From Zoogloeaceae bacterium (lineage in GTDB: Bacteria > Pseudomonadota > Gammaproteobacteria > Burkholderiales > Rhodocyclaceae), in assembly GCA_031259605.1 (NCBI GenBank), contig JAIRLE010000013.1:1-15778 (forward strand): a DNA stretch of 15,778 nt. Direction: 5' to 3'. Position numbers and translations under genes: made by a program. The notes under the pieces are model-generated. The model did not search any database and was not told where the DNA came from. It was given only the letters and a program-made list of their open reading frames with translations. Positions 7,197 to 15,335 of this stretch are shown piece after piece. Each line of letters opens with the position of its first letter. The first letter of the stretch is position 1.

Positions 7197-8096
7197 ATGA
7201 GCCTTATCAGGAAAATCACCGGCCTTTTGGGGCGCGAGGAAACGCAGCAGAAAGTTTCGCCAAGGGAACAGAGAGGCGCGGAACTGTTGGCGCATGTGGT
7301 GGAAATGACCGACATGCGGATTGCGGATGAAGGCAACTACCGGGAAGTCCTGTTGCCCGCCATCAAGATTGCGCGCGCCTACTACGAACAAAGCCTGGAC
7401 ATCGTGCCCGGTCCGGTGGCGCTGGACAGCGAGCATTTTCTCCTTTCCCGCATCTTTCCCAGTCCTGAGGACATCCCCTCCTGTCTGGGACGCAGCCTGG
7501 CGGTAAAAAACGAATTGCCGACGTATGAAGCCGAAGCCCCGCGCCTCTACGCGTTGCTGGGCGTCCGCATCAAGCAGGCGCCGGAAAACAAACAGGTGTT
7601 TACCGACCACACGGTGCGCAGTCTGGCGCTCAGCCCAAGCCGGGTGCGCCAGACATTGAAGGAGGCGGCTTTCGACAGCCTCCTGCAAAGTTTCGCCAAC
7701 GAAAACCTGCACTATGAAAAAAAACTGGAACAGGCGCGCGCGCAATATGAACTGCTCCAGGCGGCTGGCGTGACGGGGCATCATGCGGAAGAGGCCGACG
7801 TCATGCAGCAGGGCAAAACGCCGCCCCTGGTGCGCGCCTACCTCAACAAGAGCGCCGATCAGGTGCTTTCCAGCCTGCGCGAATGGCTCTACTCGCCGCA
7901 ACACCTGATGCGCATCAGCATGAATGACGGTTTTCTCGTCCAGGAAGGCAGCAAGGACGAAGAAGAATGGCGTCTGCCCCTGATGGTCACCCAGGACAGA
8001 CGGCAATGGAACGTCTGCCTGATCAGCTTTCCCGTCGTCATGGCGCGCAAGGCACTCAAGGCGGAAGCGCACAACCATCGCTTCATCCTGATATAG
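7197..8096 (+). CDS. Protein of unknown function, 299 aa
   Basis: The start is ATG 7197, with GGAG (7188-7191) five bases upstream. The open frame extends further upstream but that part overlaps the kinase gene end and the TATAAT and lacks a ribosome binding site. The protein is soluble: no signal peptide, membrane segment or cysteine-pair motif is visible. It is rich in charged helices, including HYEKKLEQARAQYELLQAAG mid-protein, which could form a short coiled coil. The C-terminal third (EWRLPLMVTQDRRQWNVCLI) looks like alternating beta strands. I do not recognise the family and assign no function. It converges with the helicase gene, leaving 54 bases between the two stops; only a weak GGCGCA/TGCGCC stem is visible there. 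Coding status is well supported by codon pattern, length and start signal. Confidence 0.75.
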   Translation: MSLIRKITGLLGREETQQKVSPREQRGAELLAHVVEMTDMRIADEGNYREVLLPAIKIARAYYEQSLDIVPGPVALDSEHFLLSRIFPSPEDIPSCLGRSLAVKNELPTYEAEAPRLYALLGVRIKQAPENKQVFTDHTVRSLALSPSRVRQTLKEAAFDSLLQSFANENLHYEKKLEQARAQYELLQAAGVTGHHAEEADVMQQGKTPPLVRAYLNKSADQVLSSLREWLYSPQHLMRISMNDGFLVQEGSKDEEEWRLPLMVTQDRRQWNVCLISFPVVMARKALKAEAHNHRFILI

Positions 8097-8150
8097 AGAC
8101 AGGACAACGGCGCACGACGAAATCCGCCTTGCGCCGCGCGGGTGCTTATC

Positions 8151-10079
8151 CTACTTCTTGTTGCCGTTGCGATTGAATCGCCCGCCAGCGCGTTCGCTGC
8201 GCCAGGGTTTTGGGCTGGCGTGGAAATCGTCGTCGCGCGGGGCACCGAAGCGTTCGCCGCCGTAGGGGGGTTTGTGATGCGAACGCGCGCCGCCGGGACG
8301 CCTGGGCGGCGGCGGCGCGCCGTTATCAGGAGCGAGATTGAGCTGCCGCCGCCGCACCCAGGCGGAACGCAGGATCTGCATGGTTTCCCTTGAGAGGTCG
8401 TTGGGCAGGTCTACAGTGCTGTAGTCCTCGTAGAGATCGATGCGCCCAATCAGGCGGCTGGGCAGATTCCCCTCATTGGCAATCGCGCCAACGATGTCCT
8501 TGGGCGAAACGCCATGCGCGCGCCCAACCTCGATGCGGTAGCGCGTCATTACCACGGCATTGCCGCGATCATCTTCGCTGACCTCTTCCAGGGAGGCAGA
8601 CTGTCCGCGGTACGGCGGACGCTCATGGCGCTCTCCACGCTCGTAACGCGGCGGGCGCGGAGCAAATTCCGCGTATTCGCGCTTTTTGGCGTGTTGCGGT
8701 TTTTCTTCCGGGCGCAAGGGGCGCTCTTTTTGCGCGAGAAAGGCCAGCGCGGCAGCGATGCGTTCCGGCGCGGCTTCCTGTTCCGTTTCCAGTTCGGAAA
8801 CCAGGTTTTCAAAGAAATCCAGGTCTTCCGTGGTCAGCGTCTGCGCGACGCGCTCCTTGAACAGGAACACGCGCCGATCCGTCACCGCCTGCTGCGTGGG
8901 CAGAACCAGATGCTCGATCGGCTGGCGCGTCGCCCGTTCGATGGCGCGCAACATGCGCATTTCGCGCGGCGCGACGAACAGGATGGCGGTTCCGGCGCGT
9001 CCGGCGCGTCCGGTGCGGCCAATGCGATGCACATAGGCTTCGGCGTCGTAGGGAATGTCGTAATTGATCACATGGCTGACACGCGGCACGTCAATGCCGC
9101 GCGCGGCGACATCGGTGGCGACCACGATGTCCAGGCCGCCGGACTTGAGCTGCTCGATGACGCGCTCGCGCGCCTGCTGGTTCATGTCGCCATTCAACGC
9201 GGCGACGGAACAACCGCGCGCTTCCAGCTTTTCGGCCAGTTCCTCGGTCAATAACTTGGTGCGCACGAAAATGATGGCGGCGTCGAGTTCGCTTTCCACC
9301 TCGAGAATACGCGTCAGCGCGTCGAGCTTGTGCAGACCGGAAACCTGCCAGTAACACTGGCGAATGGCAGCGACGGTCTGGGTGGCGGTCTTGATGCTGA
9401 CTTCTTCCGGCGCCAGCAGATAATTCTGCGCCACGCGGCGGATGGCCTCCGGCAGCGTGGCGGAAAAGAGCGCCGTCTGGCGTTCGGTGGGCGTGTGTTC
9501 GAGTATCCATTGCACGTCGTCGATGAACCCCATGCGCAACATTTCGTCGCCTTCATCCAGCACCAGCGTCTTCAATCCCGCCAGCGACAGGCTTTCGCGT
9601 TCCAGATGATCCATGATGCGCCCCGGCGTGCCGACAATGACATGCGCGCCGCGTGCCAGTTGCTTCAACTGGATGCCATAACTCTGTCCGCCGTAAATGG
9701 GCAGCACGTGGAATCCGGGCAGATGCCGAGCGTAACGGCCAAAGGCTTCCGCCACCTGGATGGCCAGTTCGCGGGTCGGCGTCAGCACCAGCGCCTGCGG
9801 CGTCGCGTTGTCCAGATCCAGCTTGTTCAGGATGGGAAGCGCGAACGCAGCGGTCTTGCCGGTTCCGGTTTGCGCCATGCCCAACAGATCCTTGCCCGCC
9901 AGCAGGACAGGAATGCACCCGGCCTGGATGGAGGAGGGCGTTTCATAGCCCACATCGGCCAGCGCCTGCAAAATGGGCGGCGACAAACCCAGATCGACAA
10001 AAGATACAGGCGCGGATTCAACCACCACTTCTCCAGGCGCAACCGCTTCCCCAGACTCAATCAATTCAGTTTCAGACAT
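8151..10079 (-). CDS. deaD: DEAD-box ATP-dependent RNA helicase, DeaD/CsdA type
   Basis: This 642-aa protein starts at ATG 10079 with GGGAG nine bases upstream; an in-frame ATG at 10121 has no such signal. Helicase motifs occur in order: Q motif region FVDLGLSPPI to SSIQ (27-52), motif I AQTGTGKT (69-76), Ia PTRELA (101-106), Ib TPGR (151-154), motif II DEGD (175-178), motif III SAT (206-208), IV IIFVRTK (269-275), V ATDVAARGID (321-330) and VI HRIGRTGR (351-358). A DbpA-type RNA-binding domain follows (about 513-582), then a basic Arg/Gly/Pro-rich tail, matching the E. coli DeaD plan (629 aa). The enzyme unwinds structured RNA in ribosome assembly and mRNA decay, notably in the cold. Motif II has Gly177 where DEAD proteins carry Ala. 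Transcribed alone, with a 485-base gap upstream. Confidence 0.95.
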   Translation of the reverse strand: MSETELIESGEAVAPGEVVVESAPVSFVDLGLSPPILQALADVGYETPSSIQAGCIPVLLAGKDLLGMAQTGTGKTAAFALPILNKLDLDNATPQALVLTPTRELAIQVAEAFGRYARHLPGFHVLPIYGGQSYGIQLKQLARGAHVIVGTPGRIMDHLERESLSLAGLKTLVLDEGDEMLRMGFIDDVQWILEHTPTERQTALFSATLPEAIRRVAQNYLLAPEEVSIKTATQTVAAIRQCYWQVSGLHKLDALTRILEVESELDAAIIFVRTKLLTEELAEKLEARGCSVAALNGDMNQQARERVIEQLKSGGLDIVVATDVAARGIDVPRVSHVINYDIPYDAEAYVHRIGRTGRAGRAGTAILFVAPREMRMLRAIERATRQPIEHLVLPTQQAVTDRRVFLFKERVAQTLTTEDLDFFENLVSELETEQEAAPERIAAALAFLAQKERPLRPEEKPQHAKKREYAEFAPRPPRYERGERHERPPYRGQSASLEEVSEDDRGNAVVMTRYRIEVGRAHGVSPKDIVGAIANEGNLPSRLIGRIDLYEDYSTVDLPNDLSRETMQILRSAWVRRRQLNLAPDNGAPPPPRRPGGARSHHKPPYGGERFGAPRDDDFHASPKPWRSERAGGRFNRNGNKK

Positions 10080-10268
10080 CACACGACACTCCCAAAGCCT
10101 GCCCTTGCGGCCGACACACACTCAAGCCCATGAACGACGGGCACGACAAGCCGGAAAAACCAAGCCCTGAAACCCTTTGCTGAAAGCATGGATCCGATCA
10201 GAAACTTGCCCAACGGCAAAAGGAGGCATTTTCCACAAAACCAGAAGAAAAGCAAGTCCTGGCAACAG

Positions 10269-10443
10269 GGCAATCGCATGAATGCCCGTTTTCCCCTCTC
10301 CCAGAGGGAAAGGGCGGCAAATCCCTCCCTTCCCCGTTTGGAAAGGGATGAGGGAATGGGGCACACTCTCCCGCCAAGCGGGAGAGCGGACGGCAAGCGG
10401 CGGCGCGAACCGAAAATACGATGACGGCATTCACGCGATTGCC
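10269..10443. mobile_element. MITE-like non-coding element, copy A
   Basis: A 175-bp segment bounded by GGCAATCGCATGAATGCC (10269-10286) and its inverted partner GGCATTCACGCGATTGCC (10426-10443), matching 17 of 18. Inside are CCCTCTCCCAGAGGG-type and CTCTCCCGC/GCGGGAGAG (10366-10374 with 10378-10386) hairpins. No real coding region is present. The same sequence recurs inverted at 15336-15652. It occupies most of the 485-base gap between deaD and hslU; the rest of 10080-10564 shows nothing but a small stem at 10505-10527. Confidence 0.65.
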
Positions 10444-10504
10444 TTGGCCCTGCGATGGGCGGCGCACGATCAAAAGTGACGGTTTCCCCGCAAACGATAT
10501 TCGC

Positions 10505-10527
10505 ATGGACGGTTCTCGAACCGCCAT
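10505..10527. repeat. Small stem-loop downstream of hslU
   Basis: ATGGACGGTTC (10505-10515) pairs with GAACCGCCAT (10518-10527), leaving one bulged base and a two-base loop. It lies 38 bases past the hslU stop. The T-rich tract follows on the plus strand (ATTCTTTTCTG), so it does not make a convincing intrinsic terminator for the minus-strand operon. Confidence 0.3.
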
Positions 10528-10564
10528 TCTTTTCTGGGCATTGATCCCCGATGCCTGATCGCCA

Positions 10565-11905
10565 TCACAGCACGTAGCGCGACAGGTCTTCATCCGCCGC
10601 CAGTTCCTTCAGGCGTTCGTCGACGTAATCGCGGTCGATGACGATGGCGCTTGGCGCGGGTTCACCCGCCTTGAAGGAGACTTCTTCCAGCAGTTTTTCC
10701 AGCACGGTGTAGAGCCTGCGCGCGCCGATGTTTTCGGTTTTTTCATTGACCTGGAAGGCGATTTCCGCCAAACGGCTGATGCCATCGGCGGCGAATTCGA
10801 GTTGCGTGGATTCGGTCGCCATCAGCGCCTGGTACTGCCGGGTGAGGCAGGCGTCGGTCTGGGTGAGGATGCGCTCGAAATCCGCCACCGACAGGGAATC
10901 GAGTTCGACACGGATTGGGAAACGTCCCTGTAATTCGGGGATCAGGTCGGAAGGTTTGGCGAGGTGGAAAGCGCCGGAGGCGATGAACAGGATGTGGTCG
11001 GTGCGCACCATGCCGTATTTGGTGGACACCGTCGTGCCTTCGACCAGCGGCAGCAGGTCGCGCTGTACGCCTTGGCGGGAAACGTCCGCGCCGTGCGCAC
11101 TGCCGCGGCTGGCAACCTTGTCGATTTCGTCGAGGAAGACGATGCCATTCTGTTCGACGTTTTGCAGCGCTTCCGATTTGACATCCTCGTCATTGATCAG
11201 CTTGGCGGCTTCTTCGTCCGTCAGGTGTTTCAGGGCTTCCCTTATCTTCAGCTTGCGGTTTTTGCTGCGTCCGCCGGAGATGTTCTGGAACATGCCCTGA
11301 ATCTGGCTGGTCAATTCTTCCATGCCGGGCGGCGCGAAAATTTCCGCCTGCATGGAAGGCAGCGCGATCTCGATTTCAATTTCCTTGTCATTGAGTTCGC
11401 CTTCGCGCAACTTCTTGCGAAATTTCTGCCGCGTACCGCTCTCCGTGCTCTCGCCCGTCTCCGCCGGGAAAAAGCCCGCATTGCGCGCGGGCGGCAAGAG
11501 CGCGTCCAGCACCCGTTCCTCGGCGGCATCCTCGGCGCGCCGACGGACATCTTGCATGGCGCTTTCGCGCTGGCGCTTGACGGCAATCTCCATCAGGTCG
11601 CGGATGATGGTATCGACATCGCGTCCGACATAGCCGACTTCCGTGAATTTGGTGGCCTCCACCTTGATGAAAGGCGCATTCGCCAGACGCGCCAGACGAC
11701 GGGCGATTTCCGTCTTGCCGACGCCAGTAGGGCCGATCATGAGAATGTTCTTCGGCGTGATTTCAGAACGCAGGGGTTCGTCCACCTGCGCGCGCCGCCA
11801 GCGGTTCCTGAGCGCAATCGCCACGGCTTTCTTGGCCCTGGACTGACCGACGATGTGTTTGTCCAGTTCGTACACGATCTCCTGCGGGGTCAGCATGGCG
11901 CTCAT
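10565..11905 (-). CDS. hslU: HslU, unfoldase ATPase of the HslUV protease
   Basis: This 446-aa AAA+ protein is of normal family length. It has Walker A GPTGVGKT (58-65), the pore loop GYVG (91-94) that grips substrate, the charged insertion (I) domain (about 110-240), Walker B VFLDEID (256-262), the box with arginine finger GRFPIR (327-332) and sensor 2 GARRL (395-399). The C-terminus LSRYVL fits the conserved tail that docks into HslV. HslU hexamers unfold proteins and feed them to HslV in the cytoplasm. ATG 11905 overlaps the hslV stop as ATGA; a second ATG at 11896 is an alternative start. It is the last gene of a minus-strand block. Confidence 0.97.
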   Translation of the reverse strand: MSAMLTPQEIVYELDKHIVGQSRAKKAVAIALRNRWRRAQVDEPLRSEITPKNILMIGPTGVGKTEIARRLARLANAPFIKVEATKFTEVGYVGRDVDTIIRDLMEIAVKRQRESAMQDVRRRAEDAAEERVLDALLPPARNAGFFPAETGESTESGTRQKFRKKLREGELNDKEIEIEIALPSMQAEIFAPPGMEELTSQIQGMFQNISGGRSKNRKLKIREALKHLTDEEAAKLINDEDVKSEALQNVEQNGIVFLDEIDKVASRGSAHGADVSRQGVQRDLLPLVEGTTVSTKYGMVRTDHILFIASGAFHLAKPSDLIPELQGRFPIRVELDSLSVADFERILTQTDACLTRQYQALMATESTQLEFAADGISRLAEIAFQVNEKTENIGARRLYTVLEKLLEEVSFKAGEPAPSAIVIDRDYVDERLKELAADEDLSRYVL

Positions 11906-12441
11906 GCTTCAAGTCGCTCCAGGGTGAAATTCCGGTTGGTGTAAATACAGATGTCGCAGGCGATTTCCAGCGCCTTGCGGACAATCTCCAGCGGCGGCAA
12001 ATCGGTGTTTTCCAATAACGCCCGCGCCGCACTCTGGGCATACGCGCCGCCGGAACCGATGGCGGCAATGCCCTCTTCGGGTTCGAGCACGTCGCCATTG
12101 CCGGTAATCACCAGGGTATGCGCGCCGTCGGCAACGATGAGCATGGCTTCCAGGCGCCGCAACATGCGGTCAGTGCGCCATTCCTTCGCCAGTTCGACCG
12201 CACTTCTCATCAGATTGCCCTGATGCTTTTCCAGCTTGGATTCAAACAGATCCAGCAAGGTGAAGGCGTCTGCCGTTGCGCCGGCAAAGCCGACAAGGAT
12301 GCTGTCCTGATAAATGCGGCGAATCTTTTTCGCCGACTGCTTGATGACCATGTTCCCCAGTGTGACCTGACCATCGCCGCCCATGGCGACAACCTGTCCC
12401 CGGCGCACCGACACAATGGTAGTGCCGTGGTATTGCTCCAT
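11902..12441 (-). CDS. hslV: HslV, peptidase subunit of the HslUV protease
   Basis: This 179-aa protein begins MEQYHGTTIVSVRRG. Cleavage after Gly6 would expose Thr7 as the N-terminal nucleophile, as in proteasome-type proteases; the MEQYHG leader is typical of betaproteobacterial HslV and longer than the single Met of E. coli. GDGQVTLGN, KKIRRIYQ and the GFAGATADAFTL block match the family. ATG 12441 is preferred, with AAGGGA about ten bases upstream; an in-frame ATG at 12468 would add nine residues without a clear ribosome binding site. Twelve subunits form the proteolytic chamber capped by HslU. The gene overlaps hslU by four bases and follows the STAS gene by 42 bases. Confidence 0.97.
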   Translation of the reverse strand: MEQYHGTTIVSVRRGQVVAMGGDGQVTLGNMVIKQSAKKIRRIYQDSILVGFAGATADAFTLLDLFESKLEKHQGNLMRSAVELAKEWRTDRMLRRLEAMLIVADGAHTLVITGNGDVLEPEEGIAAIGSGGAYAQSAARALLENTDLPPLEIVRKALEIACDICIYTNRNFTLERLEA

Positions 12442-12483
12442 GAGTAAAAAATCCCTTGTGGTTTTCAAAAAACGCGTGAAAAG

Positions 12484-13650
12484 TCAGTACCTGGCCAGTT
12501 CGATGTGGGCGACTTTGTCGATGCCCATGACACGCAACAATTCAGCCAGCATGCGATTGGGGTGCACAATCGTTATTTGCTTGCAATTGGCTTCCTTCAG
12601 GAGCGTGGCGAGCGCGCCCGCGCTGACGAAATCCAGCCGCTGGACGCGAGAAAAATCCAGTTTGCATTCTTCGCCGGGCACCAGTTGACAGGCGATGGCG
12701 TCCAGCCGACCTTGCAGGATTTCGCCTTCCAGAGTCGACACCATCGGCGCATCCAGCACCATTTCGTCTTTCTTCTCTTCCTTGACCGCGGGTTTGGTAC
12801 GCGGCGGTTCCCAGGCGGGCGGCGAGACTTCAAAGGTCACGGCGTAATCTATGGCCTTTTCCTCGAACAGCGTCTCCTGACCCAGGAACTGTAGAAGCTC
12901 CAGCACCAGCAACCACATGTTTTCGTCCCGCGTCTGACCGGCAATCAGGCGGACGGAAAAGCGTTTTGTCAGTGTTTCCGTCCCGCTGCCCAAACCCCAA
13001 GCCAAATCACGATGCCGTGCCTGATGCAGTATCTTGGCCAGCCGTCCCGACGCTTCCGAATCGATGCCTGCCAAACGCCCCATATCCAGTGTGCGCGGTT
13101 CTCCTTTGCTCAAGGCTTGCAGCAGATCGTCAAATACGGCGTCATTGCCCGTTACCGCGCCTTGCAGAACCGCCACGCCCGCCATCGCCTGCGCCTTGTT
13201 CTTGTTGGGCGCGGGTTCGCCGCCTTCCCTCCAGGAAGGCGGCGACAATTCACAGGTGCTGGCAAAATCCAGGCTCAATGCATCAAACGCCCCGCGGTCG
13301 CCACGCATCCGCAAAAGATCGAACAACATCAGCCAAAGCCTGATGGCTCCCTGATCGGCATTGTTCTGGATGACCGATTCCAGTGTGCTGCGCGCCACCT
13401 CGTACTGGCCATTGGCGAAAAGAATGGCCGCGTGTTCAGCGATTTCCGCGTAAGGATCGGTTTCTTCAAATACTTCGATGTCGTAACAGGTGTTGATGGT
13501 GGTATCAAGCCCGTCATCAGCGGCGGATACCTGCGTCGACGTTTGCGCAGGCGGTTGGGAGACTACCGCGGAGACGATGGGGGAACCTCGAAGGGGAGGC
13601 ATCCGTTCGTCTGTTTTTCTGGGAGATTTCTTGAAAAAGGAAAAGACCAT
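12484..13650 (-). CDS. STAS-domain protein with internal duplication, function unknown
   Basis: This 388-aa soluble protein has a Pro/Ser-rich N-terminus (about 18-50), a TPR-like helical stretch (about 66-115), then two copies of one module. Copy 1: LWLMLFDLLRMRGD (105-118), CELSPPSW (133-140) and a STAS-like fold (about 157-235; TLDMGRLAGIDSEASGRLA). Copy 2: WLLVLELLQFLGQ (246-258), FEVSPPAW (273-280) and a clearer STAS domain (about 305-385; CKLDFSRVQRLDFVSAGALA). In the second STAS domain the usual phospho-acceptor position reads FVSAG, giving a candidate Ser343. STAS domains act in anti-anti-sigma partner switching or lipid/nucleotide binding; no kinase or sigma partner is visible nearby. 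The gene is 27 bases after lysA and 42 before hslV. No signal peptide is present. The role is not assigned. Confidence 0.75.
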   Translation of the reverse strand: MVFSFFKKSPRKTDERMPPLRGSPIVSAVVSQPPAQTSTQVSAADDGLDTTINTCYDIEVFEETDPYAEIAEHAAILFANGQYEVARSTLESVIQNNADQGAIRLWLMLFDLLRMRGDRGAFDALSLDFASTCELSPPSWREGGEPAPNKNKAQAMAGVAVLQGAVTGNDAVFDDLLQALSKGEPRTLDMGRLAGIDSEASGRLAKILHQARHRDLAWGLGSGTETLTKRFSVRLIAGQTRDENMWLLVLELLQFLGQETLFEEKAIDYAVTFEVSPPAWEPPRTKPAVKEEKKDEMVLDAPMVSTLEGEILQGRLDAIACQLVPGEECKLDFSRVQRLDFVSAGALATLLKEANCKQITIVHPNRMLAELLRVMGIDKVAHIELARY

Positions 13651-13677
13651 TTGTATTACCTGAAAAGATTCGGCCTT

Positions 13678-15045
13678 TTAGCACATTTGCTTTCGAGAAG
13701 CAATGCCTTTGTCCGTTTCATTCGCCATTTCAGCCGTCGGCTCGGCGGGCGGAGCGGGCGTGGCGCGCATGGGCGGCAGACATTCCAGCGCGTACAGATC
13801 GGCGGTTTTTTCCCGTTGTCGAATCATATGCGCCTCGCCGCCTTGCACCATGATCTCCATTGCGCGCGGGCGCGTGTTGTAATTGGAACTCATCGCCATG
13901 ACATAGGCGCCAGTCGACAAAATCGCCAGCAGATCGCCCGAGGCGATGGCAAGTTCGCGCTCCTTGCCCAAAAAGTCACCGCTTTCGCAGATCGGCCCGA
14001 CCACGTCATAGATTGCCGCCGGTATTCCTGTTTTCTGCTCGACGGCGACAATCTCATGCCATGCGCCATAGAGCGCCGGGCGCAGCAGATCATTCATCGC
14101 GGCATCGACGACGGCAAAATTCCTGGCTTTGCCCGGCTTCAGGTATTCCACGCGCGCGAGCAGCAACCCAGCCTGTCCCACCAGACGCCGCCCCGGCTCA
14201 AGGATGAGCTTCAGGTTCCTGCCCTGCAAGCGGTCCAATAAAGGCGCGAGGTAAGCGGAAATTTCCGGCGCGGTCTCATCCTGCCGATAGGCAATGCCCA
14301 GGCCGCCGCCCAGATCGAGATGTTCCACGCAAATGCCGCGTTTTTCCAGCGCGTCCAGCAAGACCAGCAAACGCTCCAGTGCTTCCATGTAGGGCGCGGG
14401 ATTGAGTATCTGCGAGCCGATATGACAATCCACGCCGCGCACATGGAGATGCGGCAACCGCGCGGCGCGTTCATAGAGCGCCAGCGCGGCGTCGATGGGA
14501 ATGCCGAATTTGGCGATTTTCAGTCCCGTGGCGATGTAGGGATGGGTCTGGGGGTCAACGTCGGGATTCACCCGCAGACTGATGGGCGCACGTTTGCCCA
14601 GTGTGCCGGCGATTTCGTTGATACGTTCCAGTTCGGCGGCGGATTCCACGTTGAAGCAAAGAATATCCGCCATGAGCGCCGCGTGAATTTCCGCATGGCT
14701 TTTGCCCACGCCGGAAAACACCACCTTGTCCGCGTCGCCGCCCGCCGCCAGCACCCGCTCCAGTTCGCCGCCGGAAACGATGTCGAACCCCGTGCCCATG
14801 CGGGCAAAAAGATTCAGAATCGCCAGATTGGAATTGACTTTGACCGCGTAACAAATCAGTCCCCGCGCGCCAGCGGGATGCGCGGCCAGCGCCGCCTGGA
14901 ACGCGCGCAGATTTGCGCACAGGGCAGCATGGGAATAGATGTGGCAAGGCGTGCCAAACATCAGGGCAAGCTCCGGCAAGGCCAAGTCTTCCACATGCAG
15001 GATACCCTGGCGGCGCGCCAGAAAAGACGTATCCAGCGGCATCAT
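13678..15045 (-). CDS. lysA: Diaminopimelate decarboxylase
   Basis: This 455-aa fold-type III PLP enzyme converts meso-diaminopimelate to L-lysine and CO2, the last step of lysine synthesis. Visible sites are YAVKVNSN (66-73) with the PLP lysine Lys69, HIGSQ (208-212), phosphate-binding GGGLG (246-250), EPGR (283-286), and CESGDFL (353-359) with active-site Cys353 contributed across the dimer. SSNYN (386-390) and the usual end near 420 follow. About 34 further residues, Pro/Ala-rich and ending SRKQMC, exceed the common family length. The first ATG (15045) overlaps the lptM stop as ATGA; a second ATG follows immediately. Competition for meso-DAP links it to peptidoglycan synthesis. Confidence 0.97.
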   Translation of the reverse strand: MMPLDTSFLARRQGILHVEDLALPELALMFGTPCHIYSHAALCANLRAFQAALAAHPAGARGLICYAVKVNSNLAILNLFARMGTGFDIVSGGELERVLAAGGDADKVVFSGVGKSHAEIHAALMADILCFNVESAAELERINEIAGTLGKRAPISLRVNPDVDPQTHPYIATGLKIAKFGIPIDAALALYERAARLPHLHVRGVDCHIGSQILNPAPYMEALERLLVLLDALEKRGICVEHLDLGGGLGIAYRQDETAPEISAYLAPLLDRLQGRNLKLILEPGRRLVGQAGLLLARVEYLKPGKARNFAVVDAAMNDLLRPALYGAWHEIVAVEQKTGIPAAIYDVVGPICESGDFLGKERELAIASGDLLAILSTGAYVMAMSSNYNTRPRAMEIMVQGGEAHMIRQREKTADLYALECLPPMRATPAPPAEPTAEMANETDKGIASRKQMC

Positions 15046-15233
15046 TCGGCGACTTTTTCGGTTACGCCGATGTCGCCGCCCTCTGGCGCGTCACTGGCGG
15101 TTTGGGGCGTCTTCTTGCCGAAGGCGCGCTCATACAATGACGGCGGAGCCGGATCGGCGGGCTTTTCCAGCGAACCCTTGATGCCGCAAGCGCCAAGAAC
15201 AAAAGCCGCCAGAAGAAGAAAACAATATCGCAT
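15042..15233 (-). CDS. lptM: LptM (YifL-like) small outer-membrane lipoprotein
   Basis: This 63-aa protein has a hydrophobic signal sequence and lipobox LGAC (13-16), with Cys16 as lipidation site, followed by GIKGSL, corresponding to the CGLKGPL signature of LptM/YifL. The remainder is short, Pro-rich and presumably disordered in the periplasm. In E. coli LptM assists assembly of the LptD-LptE LPS translocon. Location directly before lysA, overlapping by four bases, is a recurrent arrangement and supports the call. The in-frame upstream ATG at 15335 is rejected because only the start at 15233 places the signal peptide at the N-terminus. Confidence 0.9.
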   Translation of the reverse strand: MRYCFLLLAAFVLGACGIKGSLEKPADPAPPSLYERAFGKKTPQTASDAPEGGDIGVTEKVAE

Positions 15234-15285
15234 GAGTGCACTCGCGCGCCCGAACACGGTGGCGCAGCATTTGAAAATGCGAAAA

Positions 15286-15294
15286 ATGATAGCA
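15286..15294 (-). promoter_or_regulatory. Candidate extended -10 promoter of the lptM-lysA block
   Basis: On the minus strand TGCTATCAT (15294-15286) fits an extended -10 (TGnTATCAT). No good -35 is found at 17 bases. It lies about 50 bases before the lptM start, and no other promoter-like site was seen nearby. Confidence 0.35.
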
Positions 15295-15335
15295 CACGCG
15301 GACGCATGAATGCCGCAAGCGCATACCCCGGTCAA

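Noticed and set aside
8390..10133. Several long plus-strand frames opposite deaD
   Set aside because: They are mirror frames of a GC-rich gene with complete helicase motifs; none shows a recognisable family or start signal.
10505..10527. Intrinsic terminator for the hslVU operon
   Set aside because: A stem exists, but the T-rich tract is on the wrong side for minus-strand transcription.
10964..11944. 326-codon plus-strand frame opposite hslU
   Set aside because: Antisense shadow of a fully conserved HslU; its composition follows the complementary codon pattern.
13012..14241. 409-codon plus-strand frame across the STAS gene and lysA
   Set aside because: It spans two well-supported opposite-strand genes and the gap between them; no domain is recognisable.
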